From the NCBI RefSeq assembly GCF_001667265.1, contig NZ_LZHW01000057.1, positions 1-56,860 of the forward strand: a DNA stretch of 56,860 nt. The letters are read 5' to 3'. This DNA comes from Mycobacterium sp. ACS4331 (GTDB taxonomy: Bacteria > Actinomycetota > Actinomycetes > Mycobacteriales > Mycobacteriaceae). The position numbers and the translations under genes were made by a program. Under the pieces are notes generated by a model, which ran no database searches, was not told where the DNA came from, and saw only the letters and a program-made list of their open reading frames with translations. This document shows positions 9,577 to 18,040 of this stretch, piece after piece; the stretch's first letter is position 1; each line of letters begins with the position of its first letter.

Positions 9577-9898
9577 GGCGACGAACCTACCGTGTTACCG
9601 CCGTGACGCAAGTGTGTACAGCTCACGATGCGTGTCGACCGAGACGCGCCGCACCGCGGCGGACACACCCGTGTGCGGTCGACGTGCCCAGTGTCTCGTC
9701 GCCTCCGATCACCCGTCCGCGACATCGCCCCGACCAGCAGTTTTTTCGCCCGCATCGGGGACGTGGCCCGCCGAGCACCCGGATCGTGGCCGAAGTGTGC
9801 CCGCGTCGAGTTTCGCCGCATAGCTACTGTCCAGTAACATCGACCCCGGTCGACGCCGTCCCGCGCGGGGTTCAACGGCGAACACTCGAGGAGAGGTC
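9577..9898. other. 322-base intergenic region between apa and the SDR gene
   Basis: This gap between divergent genes should hold the promoters of apa (minus) and the SDR gene (plus). No convincing coding frame with a ribosome-binding site was seen. The only distinct elements are the palindrome TACTGTCCAGTA at 9825-9836 and the overlapping TAACAT (9835-9840), a possible -10 for the SDR gene with a poor -35. Confidence 0.5.
9825..9836 (+). promoter_or_regulatory. Palindrome TACTG-TC-CAGTA upstream of the SDR gene
   Basis: A perfect 5-bp inverted repeat with a 2-base centre lies 63 bases before the SDR start and overlaps a possible -10 element (TAACAT, 9835-9840). The size and location fit an operator for a dimeric repressor such as a TetR-family protein. 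No regulator is adjacent, so the binding protein is unknown. Confidence 0.3.
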
Positions 9899-10576
9899 AT
9901 GACGATGGAGGTGCTGGTCACCGGCGGAGACACCGAACTGGGTCGTGCGGTGGCGGAGGGATTCCGCGACGCTGGCCACAATGTGGTGATCTCCGGGGCG
10001 CGGCGCGACGAGCTCGAGATCGCCGCCAAGGAACTCGAGGTCAAGTCAGTCGTGTGCGATCCGACCGATCCGGTCAGCATGGCTGAGGCCCGCACACAGT
10101 TCCCGCACCACCTCGACACCATCGTCAACGTCCCGGCCCCGCGCTACCAGAGCGGCGATCCGCGCACGTTTTCACTGGCCGAGCAGGCTTCGGCGTGGCA
10201 CAACGCCGTGGATGCCGCCGTGCTGGCGCCGGTGTTGACCCTGCAGACCATCGGCGACCACCTGCGCTCGGGCGGCGCCATCATCAGCGTCGTCGCCGAG
10301 ACACCGCGCGCCGGCAGCGCCGAATCGGCCATCAAGGCCGCGCTGGCGGACTGGACCCAGGGCCAGGCCGAGCACTGGGGCACTCGCGGCGTCACCGTCA
10401 ACGTCGTGGCCACCGGACGCGGCGCCGACGCCACCTACGAGGGGTTGTCCACACCGTCGCCGTCGGTGGCCGCTGAGATCGCGCGCCTGGCGCTGTTCCT
10501 GACGACTCCGTCCGCACGCCACATCACGGGCCAGACGCTGCACGTCAGCAGCGGCACCCCGGCACACTTCGGCTGA
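9899..10576 (+). CDS. SDR-fold protein with degenerate catalytic motif (Rv1856c-like)
   Basis: A 225-residue short-chain dehydrogenase/reductase-fold protein. The nucleotide-binding turn is present as 'VTGGDTELGRAVAEGF' (residues ~7-22) and Ser130 lies in 'AIISVVAE'. At the YxxxK position the sequence reads AESAIKAAL, so Lys146 is present but the catalytic Tyr is replaced by Glu142. The protein may therefore bind NAD(P) without ordinary SDR chemistry, or use another residue. The short length is typical for the Rv1856c group. The ATG at 9899 follows a strong GAGGAGAGG. It is followed by a hairpin and then the LLM oxidoreductase and ndh, all in the same direction. Confidence 0.75.
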   Translation: MTMEVLVTGGDTELGRAVAEGFRDAGHNVVISGARRDELEIAAKELEVKSVVCDPTDPVSMAEARTQFPHHLDTIVNVPAPRYQSGDPRTFSLAEQASAWHNAVDAAVLAPVLTLQTIGDHLRSGGAIISVVAETPRAGSAESAIKAALADWTQGQAEHWGTRGVTVNVVATGRGADATYEGLSTPSPSVAAEIARLALFLTTPSARHITGQTLHVSSGTPAHFG

Positions 10577-10578
10577 CC

Positions 10579-10597
10579 TGCGGGATTTATTCCCGCA
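10579..10597 (+). terminator. Small hairpin after the SDR gene
   Basis: TGCGGGA and TCCCGCA form a 7-bp stem with loop TTTAT, 3 bases past the SDR stop. There is no T-run, so termination may be partial. Confidence 0.45.
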
Positions 10598-10660
10598 CCG
10601 CACACCTTCTGCGAGAAGCGAATTCGCCGACGACGAACGGTCCCGCCCGGATACCGTCGA

Positions 10661-11581
10661 GTGGTGACGATCAAACTCGGCTATCAGATCCCCAACTTCT
10701 CCTACGGCACCGGGGTCGAGAACCTCTTCCCGACGGTCATCGCGCAGGCCCAGGAGGCCGACGCCGCGGGTTTCGACTCGCTCTTCCTGATGGACCACTT
10801 CTATCAGCTGCCCATGCTCGGTGATCCCTACCAGCCCATGCTGGAGGCCTACACCGCGCTGGGTGCCCTGGCCACCGCCACCGAGCACCTGCAGTTGGGC
10901 ACGCTGGTCACCGGCAACACCTACCGCAGTCCGGCCCTGTTGGCCAAGATCATCACCACGCTGGACGTGGTCAGCGCCGGGCGGGCCATCCTGGGCATCG
11001 GCACCGGGTGGTTCGAACTCGAGCACGAGCAGTTGGGCTTCGAGTTCGGCACCTTCACCGACCGGTTCGAGCGACTCGGTGAGGCGCTGCAGATCATCCT
11101 GCCGATGCTGGCCGGTGAGCGTCCCACCTTCAAGGGCCGGTACTACCGGGCCAAGGAGGCGGTGGCGAATCCGCGCTACCGCGACCACATTCCGCTGATG
11201 ATCGGCGGCAGCGGCGAGAAGAAGACCATCCCCCTGGCGGCCCGGCACTTCGACCACCTCAACGTGATCACGTCGTTCGACCAGCTGCCGCACAAGCTCG
11301 GTGTGGTCCGGCAGCGGTGCGAGGAGATCGACCGCGATCCGGCCACACTGGAGACCAGCATGCTGATCACGGTGGTCCCCGACGAGAAACTGTCCGTCGA
11401 TCACCTTCCCGAGGGGATGCGCGGCAACACCGTCGTCGGCAGCCCGGATGCGGTCGCCGAGCAGGTCAGAACCAAGGTGTTCGACGCGGGCGCCACCGGT
11501 GTGATCTTCAACCTGAGCGCCTACACGCCCGGCGTCCTGACCGACCTCGCCACAGCGTTGAAGCCCGTGCTGCCGGGCTGA
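10661..11581 (+). CDS. LLM-class (F420- or FMN-dependent) oxidoreductase, Rv1855c-like
   Basis: A 306-residue luciferase-like monooxygenase-fold protein. Family features are the N-terminal strand 'IKLGYQIPNFSYG', 'QAQEADAAGFDSLFLMDHF', 'LGTLVTGNTYRSPALLAK', 'GRAILGIGTGWFELEH' and 'IPLMIGGSGEKKT'. Mycobacterial members mostly use coenzyme F420; the substrate is not known. The start is GTG at 10661, or the adjacent in-frame GTG at 10664; no clear ribosome-binding site is present. The gene sits between the atypical SDR and ndh as in M. tuberculosis, which suggests a redox-related neighbourhood, not proof of a shared pathway. Confidence 0.85.
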   Translation: MVTIKLGYQIPNFSYGTGVENLFPTVIAQAQEADAAGFDSLFLMDHFYQLPMLGDPYQPMLEAYTALGALATATEHLQLGTLVTGNTYRSPALLAKIITTLDVVSAGRAILGIGTGWFELEHEQLGFEFGTFTDRFERLGEALQIILPMLAGERPTFKGRYYRAKEAVANPRYRDHIPLMIGGSGEKKTIPLAARHFDHLNVITSFDQLPHKLGVVRQRCEEIDRDPATLETSMLITVVPDEKLSVDHLPEGMRGNTVVGSPDAVAEQVRTKVFDAGATGVIFNLSAYTPGVLTDLATALKPVLPG

Positions 11582-11680
11582 GCCCAGTCCGTCGGCGGAA
11601 TTCACCGACGCCGTCGCGCCGAAGCGAAATCGGGCGACTACGGTAGAGGTTGTACCGATGTCCCCGTCGAGGAGCAAACA

Positions 11681-13051
11681 GTGAGCCATCCCGGAGCAAC
11701 CCCCTCCGATCGGCATAAGGTCGTCGTCATCGGGTCCGGTTTCGGTGGTCTGACCGCGACCAAGAAGCTGAAGCGGGCCGATGTCGACATCAAGATGATC
11801 GCCAAGACCACGCATCACCTCTTCCAGCCGCTGCTCTACCAGGTGGCGACGGGCATCATCTCCGAGGGTGAGATCGCGCCACCGACCCGGCTGATCCTGC
11901 GTAAGCAGCGCAACGCACAGGTCCTGCTCGGCGAGGTCACCCACATCAACCTCGAGAATCAGACCGTCGACTCGGTGCTGCTGGGCCACACCTACCGCAC
12001 GCCCTACGACACGCTCATCGTGGCCGCGGGCGCTGGCCAGTCGTACTTCGGCAACGACCATTTCGCCGAGTGGGCGCCGGGGATGAAGACCATTGACGAC
12101 GCGCTGGAACTGCGTGGCCGCATCCTCGGGGCGTTCGAGCAGGCCGAGCGATCCAGCGATCCGGTGCGCCGGCAGAAGCTGCTGACGTTCGTGGTGGTCG
12201 GCGCGGGCCCGACCGGTGTCGAGATGGCCGGGCAGATCGCTGAACTCGCCGACGACACCCTGCGCGGCGCGTTCCGCCACATCGACCCCACTGAGGCGCA
12301 CGTGATCCTGGTCGAGGGCGCCGACGCGGTGCTGCCGCCGATGGGCCCGAAGCTGGGCAAGAAGGCGCAGAACCGGTTGGAGAAGATGGGCGTCGAAGTC
12401 CAGCTGGGCGCCATGGTCACCGATGTCGACCGCAACGGCCTGACGGTGAAGTACAAGGACGGCTCCACCAAGCGCATCGAGTCGGCGTGCAAGGTGTGGT
12501 CCGCCGGCGTGGCGGCCAGCCCGCTGGGCAAGGACCTGGCCGCGCAGTCCGGTGTCGAACTCGACCGCGCCGGACGGGTGAAAGTGCTGCCCGACCTGAG
12601 CATTCCGGGCCACCCGAACGTGTTCGTGGTGGGTGACATGGCCGCCGTCGAGGGCGTGCCCGGTCAGGCGCAGGGCGCGATCCAGGGCGGCAAGTACGCG
12701 GCCGACCTGATCAAGGCCGAACTCAAGGGCGCCGATCCGGCGTCACGGCAGCCGTTCAAGTACTTCGACAAGGGCTCGATGGCCACGGTGTCGAAGCATT
12801 CCGCGGTGGCCCAGATCGGCAAGCTCGAGTTCGGCGGTTACATCGCGTGGCTGGCCTGGCTGTTCCTGCACCTGATCTACCTGGTCGGCTTCAAGACCAA
12901 GATCGCGACGCTGTTGTCGTGGGCCACCACGTTCCTAGCCCGTCAGCGCGGCCAGCTGACCATCACCGAGCAGCAGGCGTATGCGCGCACGCGCATCGAG
13001 CAGCTCGAGGAGATCGCGGCCGCGGTCGAAGACGAGAAGGCCGCCAGCTAA
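11681..13051 (+). CDS. ndh: Type II NADH:quinone oxidoreductase
   Basis: A 456-residue non-proton-pumping NADH dehydrogenase that passes electrons from NADH through FAD to menaquinone at the inner face of the membrane. The FAD-binding motif is 'VIGSGFGGLTATKKL' (near residues 12-26) and the NADH-binding motif is 'VVVGAGPTGVEMAGQ' (near 172-186). The FAD/quinone segment 'VFVVGDMAAVEGVPGQAQGAIQGG' follows. The C-terminus holds the membrane-anchoring hydrophobic part 'IAWLAWLFLHLIYLVGF'. The GTG start at 11681 has GAGGAG 6 bases upstream; a possible -10 TACGGT lies at 11639-11644. Its TAA overlaps the TAG of the convergent ureD in CTAA. Confidence 0.95.
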   Translation: MSHPGATPSDRHKVVVIGSGFGGLTATKKLKRADVDIKMIAKTTHHLFQPLLYQVATGIISEGEIAPPTRLILRKQRNAQVLLGEVTHINLENQTVDSVLLGHTYRTPYDTLIVAAGAGQSYFGNDHFAEWAPGMKTIDDALELRGRILGAFEQAERSSDPVRRQKLLTFVVVGAGPTGVEMAGQIAELADDTLRGAFRHIDPTEAHVILVEGADAVLPPMGPKLGKKAQNRLEKMGVEVQLGAMVTDVDRNGLTVKYKDGSTKRIESACKVWSAGVAASPLGKDLAAQSGVELDRAGRVKVLPDLSIPGHPNVFVVGDMAAVEGVPGQAQGAIQGGKYAADLIKAELKGADPASRQPFKYFDKGSMATVSKHSAVAQIGKLEFGGYIAWLAWLFLHLIYLVGFKTKIATLLSWATTFLARQRGQLTITEQQAYARTRIEQLEEIAAAVEDEKAAS

Positions 13052-13686
13052 GCCGGCAGCACGTCCCCCTGCCAGGTGGTCAGCACTCCCCCGGCCGCGA
13101 GTTCGAGCACGGTGGCCCGCGGGTCGGGGTGTGCTGGGGCGCCCGGATAGTGCAGTTCGCTGATCGACGCGCGAGGTGACGCCAGCGCGTCGTCGGCCAC
13201 GGACCCTGCACCGATCTGCACGCGGTGCCGCAGCACCGGTCCCGTCGCGTCGACGCGCAGGCCACCGCTCCAGAACCCCTGCCTTTCTCCGGTCCGGCCC
13301 ACCTGGACCCGCTCACGCAGGCGGATCGTCCCGGTCTCCCCGAGCGCCACCTCGACGTCCGCGTGATGCACCGCGGCGGCCGCGACCACGGTCGGCTGCA
13401 GGTCCACGTCGAGGTCGCCCTCGGCCTCGATGTCCATCCGCGAGCGGGACGTGTCCGTGGTGCGACCGGGCAGCGCGATGGTGGCCGCGACGCTGCGCAG
13501 GGACAGCCTCGCACCCGGTTCGACGACGACCCGGATCTCGATCGTGTCGCCGCCCAGCGGCGTCGCGGTCGCCGACACCAGGTGCACGGTGTCCTCGGCC
13601 GTGATCCGGCCGACGATGCCTCCGTGAGATTCCAGGTGTGGCAACAGATTTCGTCGGGCCACCACAAGGACGCGGGAGTCGATCAC
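13048..13686 (-). CDS. ureD: Urease accessory protein UreD
   Basis: A 212-residue UreD/UreH-type chaperone, the last gene of the urease operon. With UreF and UreG it forms the complex that delivers nickel and CO2 to apo-urease. Recognisable parts are '[18 protein letters not shown]', '[20 protein letters not shown]' and '[20 protein letters not shown]'. It is shorter than the 270-280 residues usual in enterobacterial and Klebsiella-type UreD but matches the short mycobacterial form. It overlaps ureG by 4 bases at its start, and its stop overlaps that of the convergent ndh. Confidence 0.9.
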   Translation of the reverse strand: MIDSRVLVVARRNLLPHLESHGGIVGRITAEDTVHLVSATATPLGGDTIEIRVVVEPGARLSLRSVAATIALPGRTTDTSRSRMDIEAEGDLDVDLQPTVVAAAAVHHADVEVALGETGTIRLRERVQVGRTGERQGFWSGGLRVDATGPVLRHRVQIGAGSVADDALASPRASISELHYPGAPAHPDPRATVLELAAGGVLTTWQGDVLPA

Positions 13687-14372
13687 GGTACCGGGACGCT
13701 CAGCTGTTCATGCACCCAGGCCCGGACGGGCGCGGCGGTCGGTTCCTCGGTGAGGCTGATCAGCACCGTGGGCCGCCCGTCCCGCACCGCACCCGCGTCT
13801 CGGCGCATCACCTCGAGGTCGGCGCCCACAAGCGGGGCCAGGTCGGTCTTGTTGACCACCAGCAGGTCGGAGAACGTCACACCGGGCCCGCCTTTGCGCG
13901 GGACCTTGTCTCCCCCAGCGACATCGATCACGAAGATCTGGACGTCGACCAGGCCCGAGGAGAACGTGGCGGTCAGGTTGTCCCCACCGGATTCGACGAG
14001 GATCAGATCGAGGCGGTCATCCGCGCCGGAATGCGCCGCGATCAGGTCATCGATGGCATCGAGGTTGGCGGTGATGTCGTCGCGGATGGCGGTGTGCGGG
14101 CATCCGCCGGTCTGCACGGCCGCGATGCGGTCGTCGGGAAGCACGGCGTGGCGGCGCAGGAAGTCGGCATCCTCGGTGGTGTAGATGTCGTTGGTGAGCA
14201 CCGCCAGTGACAACTCGTCGCGCAGCGTGCGGCACAGCGCGGCGACCAGCGCGGTCTTGCCCGACCCGACGGGTCCACCGATGCCGATCCGCAGTGGTTC
14301 CCCGGGGCGGCGCGCGCGGCGCGGCCGCTCGACGTGGTCGTGTGGCTTCCCGTCGATGAAATGTGGAGGCAT
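13683..14372 (-). CDS. ureG: Urease accessory GTPase UreG
   Basis: A 229-residue SIMIBI-class GTPase that powers nickel insertion into urease. The P-loop is '[10 protein letters not shown]', the metal-binding Cys-Pro-His motif is '[11 protein letters not shown]', the switch region is '[11 protein letters not shown]' and the base-specificity motif is 'VNKTDLAP'. A short His-containing N-terminus ([11 protein letters not shown]) could bind nickel and may help compensate for the absent ureE. The ATG at 14372 follows AAGGAGAATC. The gene overlaps ureD by 4 bases and follows ureF by 15 bases. Confidence 0.96.
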   Translation of the reverse strand: MPPHFIDGKPHDHVERPRRARRPGEPLRIGIGGPVGSGKTALVAALCRTLRDELSLAVLTNDIYTTEDADFLRRHAVLPDDRIAAVQTGGCPHTAIRDDITANLDAIDDLIAAHSGADDRLDLILVESGGDNLTATFSSGLVDVQIFVIDVAGGDKVPRKGGPGVTFSDLLVVNKTDLAPLVGADLEVMRRDAGAVRDGRPTVLISLTEEPTAAPVRAWVHEQLSVPVP

Positions 14373-14387
14373 GGATTCTCCTTCTCT

Positions 14388-15023
14388 TCAGGACACGAAC
14401 AGCGGACGGTCGCGACGGATGTGCCGTTCCGCCAGGACGTCGAGCAGCGGGTCGGACAGGTCCGACAGACCGGTGACGGCCTCGGCCGCGGTGTCCTCGC
14501 ACAGGTCGGCGAGGTCGAACGTCAACGCCGCGACATCGGCCGGGTCCAGCGCAAGCAGTCGCTGTGCGGCGGTCGCGGTGCCCGTCATGGTGGTGTAGAC
14601 GAGGACCATCGCGGTGTGGGTGGGCGTCAGTTCGGTGATGCGACCGACCATTCCGGCCACAACCGGCAGATGCGGATCCCGGCGCAGGTCGGCCCACTTC
14701 CCGGCCGGCCACACGCGCCGTGCCAACCGAAGCAGGCCGCGGCCCTGGCTGCGCGACGCCGCCCGGGCGGGCGCCGACGGGGTGCGGGCGTCGGTCTCGG
14801 CCTCGGCGTCGTGTATGTCGAGACGTTCGGCGTGCACGGCCGCCGCGATCGAGGCGCTGACCAGGCCCTGCGTGCGGATTCGGCGGCGCAGGAAGGCATC
14901 GAGGCTGCCGAGGTCGACGACCAGCGCACTGGCGATGGCCTCCTCGACGCCACCGGAGTGGACGTGGCCGCCGGTGGGCAACCGCGAGTCCGCCAGCGTC
15001 AGGAGGGTGGTCAGATTGCTCAT
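14388..15023 (-). CDS. ureF: Urease accessory protein UreF
   Basis: A 211-residue UreF, the all-helical scaffold of the UreD-UreF-UreG activation complex that gates GTP hydrolysis. The family's N-terminal 'LTLADSRLPTGGHVHSGGVEEA' is present and aligns with the usual 'DS-x-P-x-GG-x-xHSxGLE' pattern. It lies 12 bases after ureC and 15 before ureG in the operon. Confidence 0.92.
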   Translation of the reverse strand: MSNLTTLLTLADSRLPTGGHVHSGGVEEAIASALVVDLGSLDAFLRRRIRTQGLVSASIAAAVHAERLDIHDAEAETDARTPSAPARAASRSQGRGLLRLARRVWPAGKWADLRRDPHLPVVAGMVGRITELTPTHTAMVLVYTTMTGTATAAQRLLALDPADVAALTFDLADLCEDTAAEAVTGLSDLSDPLLDVLAERHIRRDRPLFVS

Positions 15024-15035
15024 CGTCCGGGCTGC

Positions 15036-16757
15036 TCAGAACAGGAAATAGCGCTGCGCCATGGGCAGTTGCGCGGCGGGCTGCTCCTGCCACACCTCCC
15101 CGTCGATGCGGACGGTGAAGGTGTCGGGTTCGACCTCGATCACCGGCGTTGCGTCGTTGAGCGGCATGTGCGCCTTGACGACCTTTCGAACATCCTTGAC
15201 CGCCACCAGCTTTCGACGGACATCGATCCGATCCGCCAGCCCGTCCTCGATCGCCTGCGGCGCGACGAAATGCACCGAGGTGGCCGCAGCGGCGGCCGGG
15301 GCCGCACCGAACATCGGCCGTGGCAGCACCGGTTGCGGGGTTGGGATCGACGCGTTGGCATCACCCATGGCCGCCCAGGCGATCATGCCGCCCTTGAGGA
15401 CCGCGTGCGGACGCACGCCGAAGAAGGCGGGCTCCCACAGCACCAGGTCGGCCAGCTTGCCCACCTCGACGGAGCCGATCTCGTCGTCGAGGCCGTGGGC
15501 GGCAGCCGGGCAGATCGTGTACTTGGCCACGTAGCGCCGCGCCCGAAGGTTGTCCGCGGCACCGTCTCCCGGCAGGGCTCCCCGGCGGCGCTTCATCACG
15601 TGCGCGGTCTGCCAGGTCCGCATCACGACCTCGCCGATGCGGCCCATCGCCTGCGCGTCGCTGCCGATCATCGAGATCGCACCGATGTCGTGCAGCAGGT
15701 CTTCGGCGGCGATCGTCGACGGCCGGATCCGGCTCTCCGCGAACGCCAGATCCTCGGGGACGCTGGGATTGAGGTGATGGCAGACCATCAACATGTCCAG
15801 ATGCTCGTCGAGGGTGTTGACGGTGTGCGGGCGGGTGGGGTTGGTCGAACTCGGCAGCACGTTGGGATGGCCGGCGACGGTGATGATGTCGGGCGCGTGG
15901 CCGCCGCCGGCCCCCTCGGTGTGATACGCGTGGATCGAGCGTCCCCTGATCGCGGCCAGGGTGTCCTCGACGAATCCCATCTCGTTGAGCGTGTCGGTGT
16001 GGATGTTGACCTGCACGCCCGCCGCCTCGGCCACAGTGAGACAGGCGTCGATCGCGGCCGGCGTGGTGCCCCAATCCTCGTGGAGCTTGAAACCCGCTGC
16101 GCCACCGCGCAACTGTTCCCACATGGCCTCGGCGCTGACGGTGTTGCCCTTGCCGAGCAGCGCGACGTTGAGCGGCCAGTCATCCAAGGACTCCAGCATG
16201 CGGGCCAGATGCCAGGCGCCCGGCGTGACGGTCGTCGCCTTACTTCCTTCGGCGGGGCCGGTGCCACCGGCGATGATCGTCGTGATCCCGCCGCCGAGCG
16301 CCTCGGCCATGATCTGCGGGCAGATCAGGTGCACGTGGCAGTCGATGGCTCCCGCGGTCAGAATCCTGCCGTTACCCGCGATGATCTCGGTGGACGGGCC
16401 GACCACGAGATTCGGGTGCACCCCCGACATGATGTCGGGGTTGCCGGCCTTGCCGATGCCGACGATCCTGCCGTCGCGGATGCCGATGTCGGCCTTGATG
16501 ATTCCCCAGTGATCGAGGATCACGGCACCGGTGATGACGGTGTCCGGCGCACCGTCGGCCCGGGTGGCCCGGCTCTGGCCCATCGATTCGCGGAGCACCT
16601 TGCCGCCACCGAACACGGCCTCGTTTCCGGCCAGGCCCGGACCACCGCTGCGGTCCTCGGTGATCTCGATGAGCAGGTCGGTGTCGGCCAGCCGGATGCG
16701 ATCACCCGTGGTCGGGCCGAACAGTGCGGCGTATCGCGGCCGGGACAGTTGCGTCAT
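15036..16757 (-). CDS. ureC: Urease alpha subunit
   Basis: A 573-residue catalytic subunit of urease, which hydrolyses urea to ammonia and carbamate. The nickel ligands and active-site residues are visible: HVH in '[10 protein letters not shown]', the carbamylated lysine in '[11 protein letters not shown]', histidines in 'NIHTDTLNE' and '[10 protein letters not shown]', the flap region '[19 protein letters not shown]' and the Asp in '[11 protein letters not shown]'. Length is normal for UreC. The ATG shares one base with the ureB stop (TGATG), which implies translational coupling. Confidence 0.98.
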   Translation of the reverse strand: MTQLSRPRYAALFGPTTGDRIRLADTDLLIEITEDRSGGPGLAGNEAVFGGGKVLRESMGQSRATRADGAPDTVITGAVILDHWGIIKADIGIRDGRIVGIGKAGNPDIMSGVHPNLVVGPSTEIIAGNGRILTAGAIDCHVHLICPQIMAEALGGGITTIIAGGTGPAEGSKATTVTPGAWHLARMLESLDDWPLNVALLGKGNTVSAEAMWEQLRGGAAGFKLHEDWGTTPAAIDACLTVAEAAGVQVNIHTDTLNEMGFVEDTLAAIRGRSIHAYHTEGAGGGHAPDIITVAGHPNVLPSSTNPTRPHTVNTLDEHLDMLMVCHHLNPSVPEDLAFAESRIRPSTIAAEDLLHDIGAISMIGSDAQAMGRIGEVVMRTWQTAHVMKRRRGALPGDGAADNLRARRYVAKYTICPAAAHGLDDEIGSVEVGKLADLVLWEPAFFGVRPHAVLKGGMIAWAAMGDANASIPTPQPVLPRPMFGAAPAAAAATSVHFVAPQAIEDGLADRIDVRRKLVAVKDVRKVVKAHMPLNDATPVIEVEPDTFTVRIDGEVWQEQPAAQLPMAQRYFLF

Positions 16758-17098
16758 CAGGCGTCCAGCTTTCCCGGTGGGGTGACGCTCAGGCCGTGCA
16801 CTTCACGGGTGCCTGCCAGCGGTACGAGGCTCACGCGCTGCGGCACACCGGGTTCGAATCGAACCGCGGTGCCCGCCGGGATGTCGAACCGATGCCCATG
16901 CGCGGCGGCGCGGTCGAACTCAAGCGCACTGTTGGCCTGCGGCAGGTGCACATGGCTGCCGACCTGCACCGGCCGGTCACCGGTGTTGACGATCTCCATC
17001 TCCAGGCGATCGGCGCCGGGGTTGAGCTCGATGACGCCGTCGGCGAACAGGGTCTCGCCGGGCACGATCCGTCGCGGCGTCGCGTCGGCGGCACTCAT
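16757..17098 (-). CDS. ureB: Urease beta subunit
   Basis: A 113-residue beta subunit with the family's '[25 protein letters not shown]', '[14 protein letters not shown]' and '[14 protein letters not shown]' segments. It packs with UreA and UreC into the (abc)3 holoenzyme. It overlaps ureA by 4 bases (ATGA) and ureC by 1 base. Confidence 0.96.
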   Translation of the reverse strand: MSAADATPRRIVPGETLFADGVIELNPGADRLEMEIVNTGDRPVQVGSHVHLPQANSALEFDRAAAHGHRFDIPAGTAVRFEPGVPQRVSLVPLAGTREVHGLSVTPPGKLDA

Positions 17099-17397
17099 GC
17101 GATCGGGTGGTGGACGGTGACCAGCTTGGTGCCGTCGGGGAATGTCGCCTCGACCTGGACATCGTGCAGCATCTCGGGAATCCCCTCCATCACGTCGTCG
17201 CGGGACAGCACCGTGCGACCGCTGACCATCAACTCGGCGACAGTCCGGCCGTCCCGAGCACCTTCGAGAAGATGATCGGTGATCACCGCCACCGCCTCGG
17301 GATGGTTCAGCTTGAGGCCACGGGCCTGTCGACGGCGCGCGAGTTCAGCCGCGTACGACAGCAGCAGTCGGTCCTGTTCATGCGGTGTCAGTCGCAT
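17095..17397 (-). CDS. ureA: Urease gamma subunit
   Basis: A 100-residue gamma subunit and first gene of the operon ureA-B-C-F-G-D. It starts [13 protein letters not shown] and contains '[23 protein letters not shown]' and '[31 protein letters not shown]', the normal family length and end. An AGGA lies 8 bases before the ATG. No ureE or nickel transporter gene is seen in the window, as is usual in mycobacteria. The 70 bases between it and the thioesterase gene hold no clear promoter. Confidence 0.97.
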   Translation of the reverse strand: MRLTPHEQDRLLLSYAAELARRRQARGLKLNHPEAVAVITDHLLEGARDGRTVAELMVSGRTVLSRDDVMEGIPEMLHDVQVEATFPDGTKLVTVHHPIA

Positions 17398-17467
17398 TCG
17401 AGCGATCCTGCCATGCCGGACCGGATTCGGCAGGACGCGAAAAGGTCTGGGCCGCAGGGGGCGGCGG

Positions 17468-17878
17468 TCAGGCCTCGAGATTCTGGAGGCGCACCTGGCC
17501 CCGGGCCACGACGCGGTCCTTCTCGTCGCGAATGGTCACGAGCCACAGCTGCTGACGCCGTCCGCGGTGCAGAGGTTCGGAGGAGGCGTACACCGTGCCG
17601 GCCGAGATGGCGCGCAGGAAGTCGGTGTTGTTGTTGACGCCGACGACATCGCCGCCGCCGTGCTCCGACAGCCAGACGTGCGCCGAGATGCTCGCGACGG
17701 ATTCGACGACGGAGCAGTACACACCGCCGTGCACGATGCCCATGGGCTGATGCAGGTGGGGCTTGACCTCCAGCTGGGCCTTCACGCCATCCGAGGTGAC
17801 CTCGGTGATCTGCAGACCGATTTCGTTGTCGAAGGGCGCCTGGGCACCTTCGGGAAAGGCCGGATGTGTTTCTTGCAC
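17468..17878 (-). CDS. PaaI-like hotdog-fold thioesterase (Rv1847-like)
   Basis: A 136-residue single-domain hotdog thioesterase. The signature '[23 protein letters not shown]' (residues ~42-64) contains the conserved HGG that positions the acyl-CoA thioester, and '[19 protein letters not shown]' the second conserved strand. The family hydrolyses acyl-CoAs, often aromatic ones; the substrate here is not known. It is adjacent to Rv1846c-Rv1850 homologues in M. tuberculosis in the same order. It starts 59 bases downstream of the MrsI-like terminator hairpin, so read-through from that small transcript could reach it. Confidence 0.85.
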   Translation of the reverse strand: MQETHPAFPEGAQAPFDNEIGLQITEVTSDGVKAQLEVKPHLHQPMGIVHGGVYCSVVESVASISAHVWLSEHGGGDVVGVNNNTDFLRAISAGTVYASSEPLHRGRRQQLWLVTIRDEKDRVVARGQVRLQNLEA

Positions 17879-17936
17879 CGCTCCTGTCTACACGCCCGTC
17901 GAGGCGGGACGGACCGCGGGGCGCGCCCGAAATGGC

Positions 17937-17969
17937 GGTGAGCCCCGTGCCAATGGCACGGGGCTCACC
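17937..17969 (-). terminator. Strong hairpin terminator ending the iron-responsive transcript
   Basis: GGTGAGCCCCGTGCC and GGCACGGGGCTCACC form a perfect 15-bp stem closed by the 3-base loop AAT. It lies ~70-100 bases downstream of the IdeR-box promoter at 18043-18064 and upstream of the thioesterase gene. It is symmetrical and could also act on the other strand. Confidence 0.8.
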
Positions 17970-18036
17970 TTCGATGGACCGGGGGTCTCTGCAGCCCTCA
18001 GGACTCCGGCGCGGTCCGTCAGCTCATCCGAGCAAC
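17937..18036 (-). ncRNA. mrsI: Candidate iron-responsive sRNA, MrsI (ncRv11846) homologue
   Basis: Read on the minus strand, an IdeR-like box (18064-18046) overlaps a -10 element TATCAT (18048-18043). A start near 18036 and the 15-bp terminator at 17937-17969 define an RNA of about 100 bases. Inside it GCTC-GGAT-GAGC forms a small 5' hairpin, and GGACCG pairs with CGGTCC about 30 bases later to enclose a central domain. There is no convincing reading frame. In M. tuberculosis the iron-sparing sRNA MrsI, repressed by IdeR when iron is ample, lies between Rv1846c (blaI) and Rv1847; this element has the same strand and position relative to the Rv1847-like gene. The exact ends are inferred. An alternative is that the box regulates only a read-through transcript into the thioesterase gene. 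Confidence 0.75.
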
Positions 18037-18040
18037 ATGA

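Noticed and set aside
14334..17120. 928-codon plus-strand frame across the urease operon
   Set aside because: It is the shadow of ureG, ureF and ureC, which carry all catalytic motifs on the minus strand.
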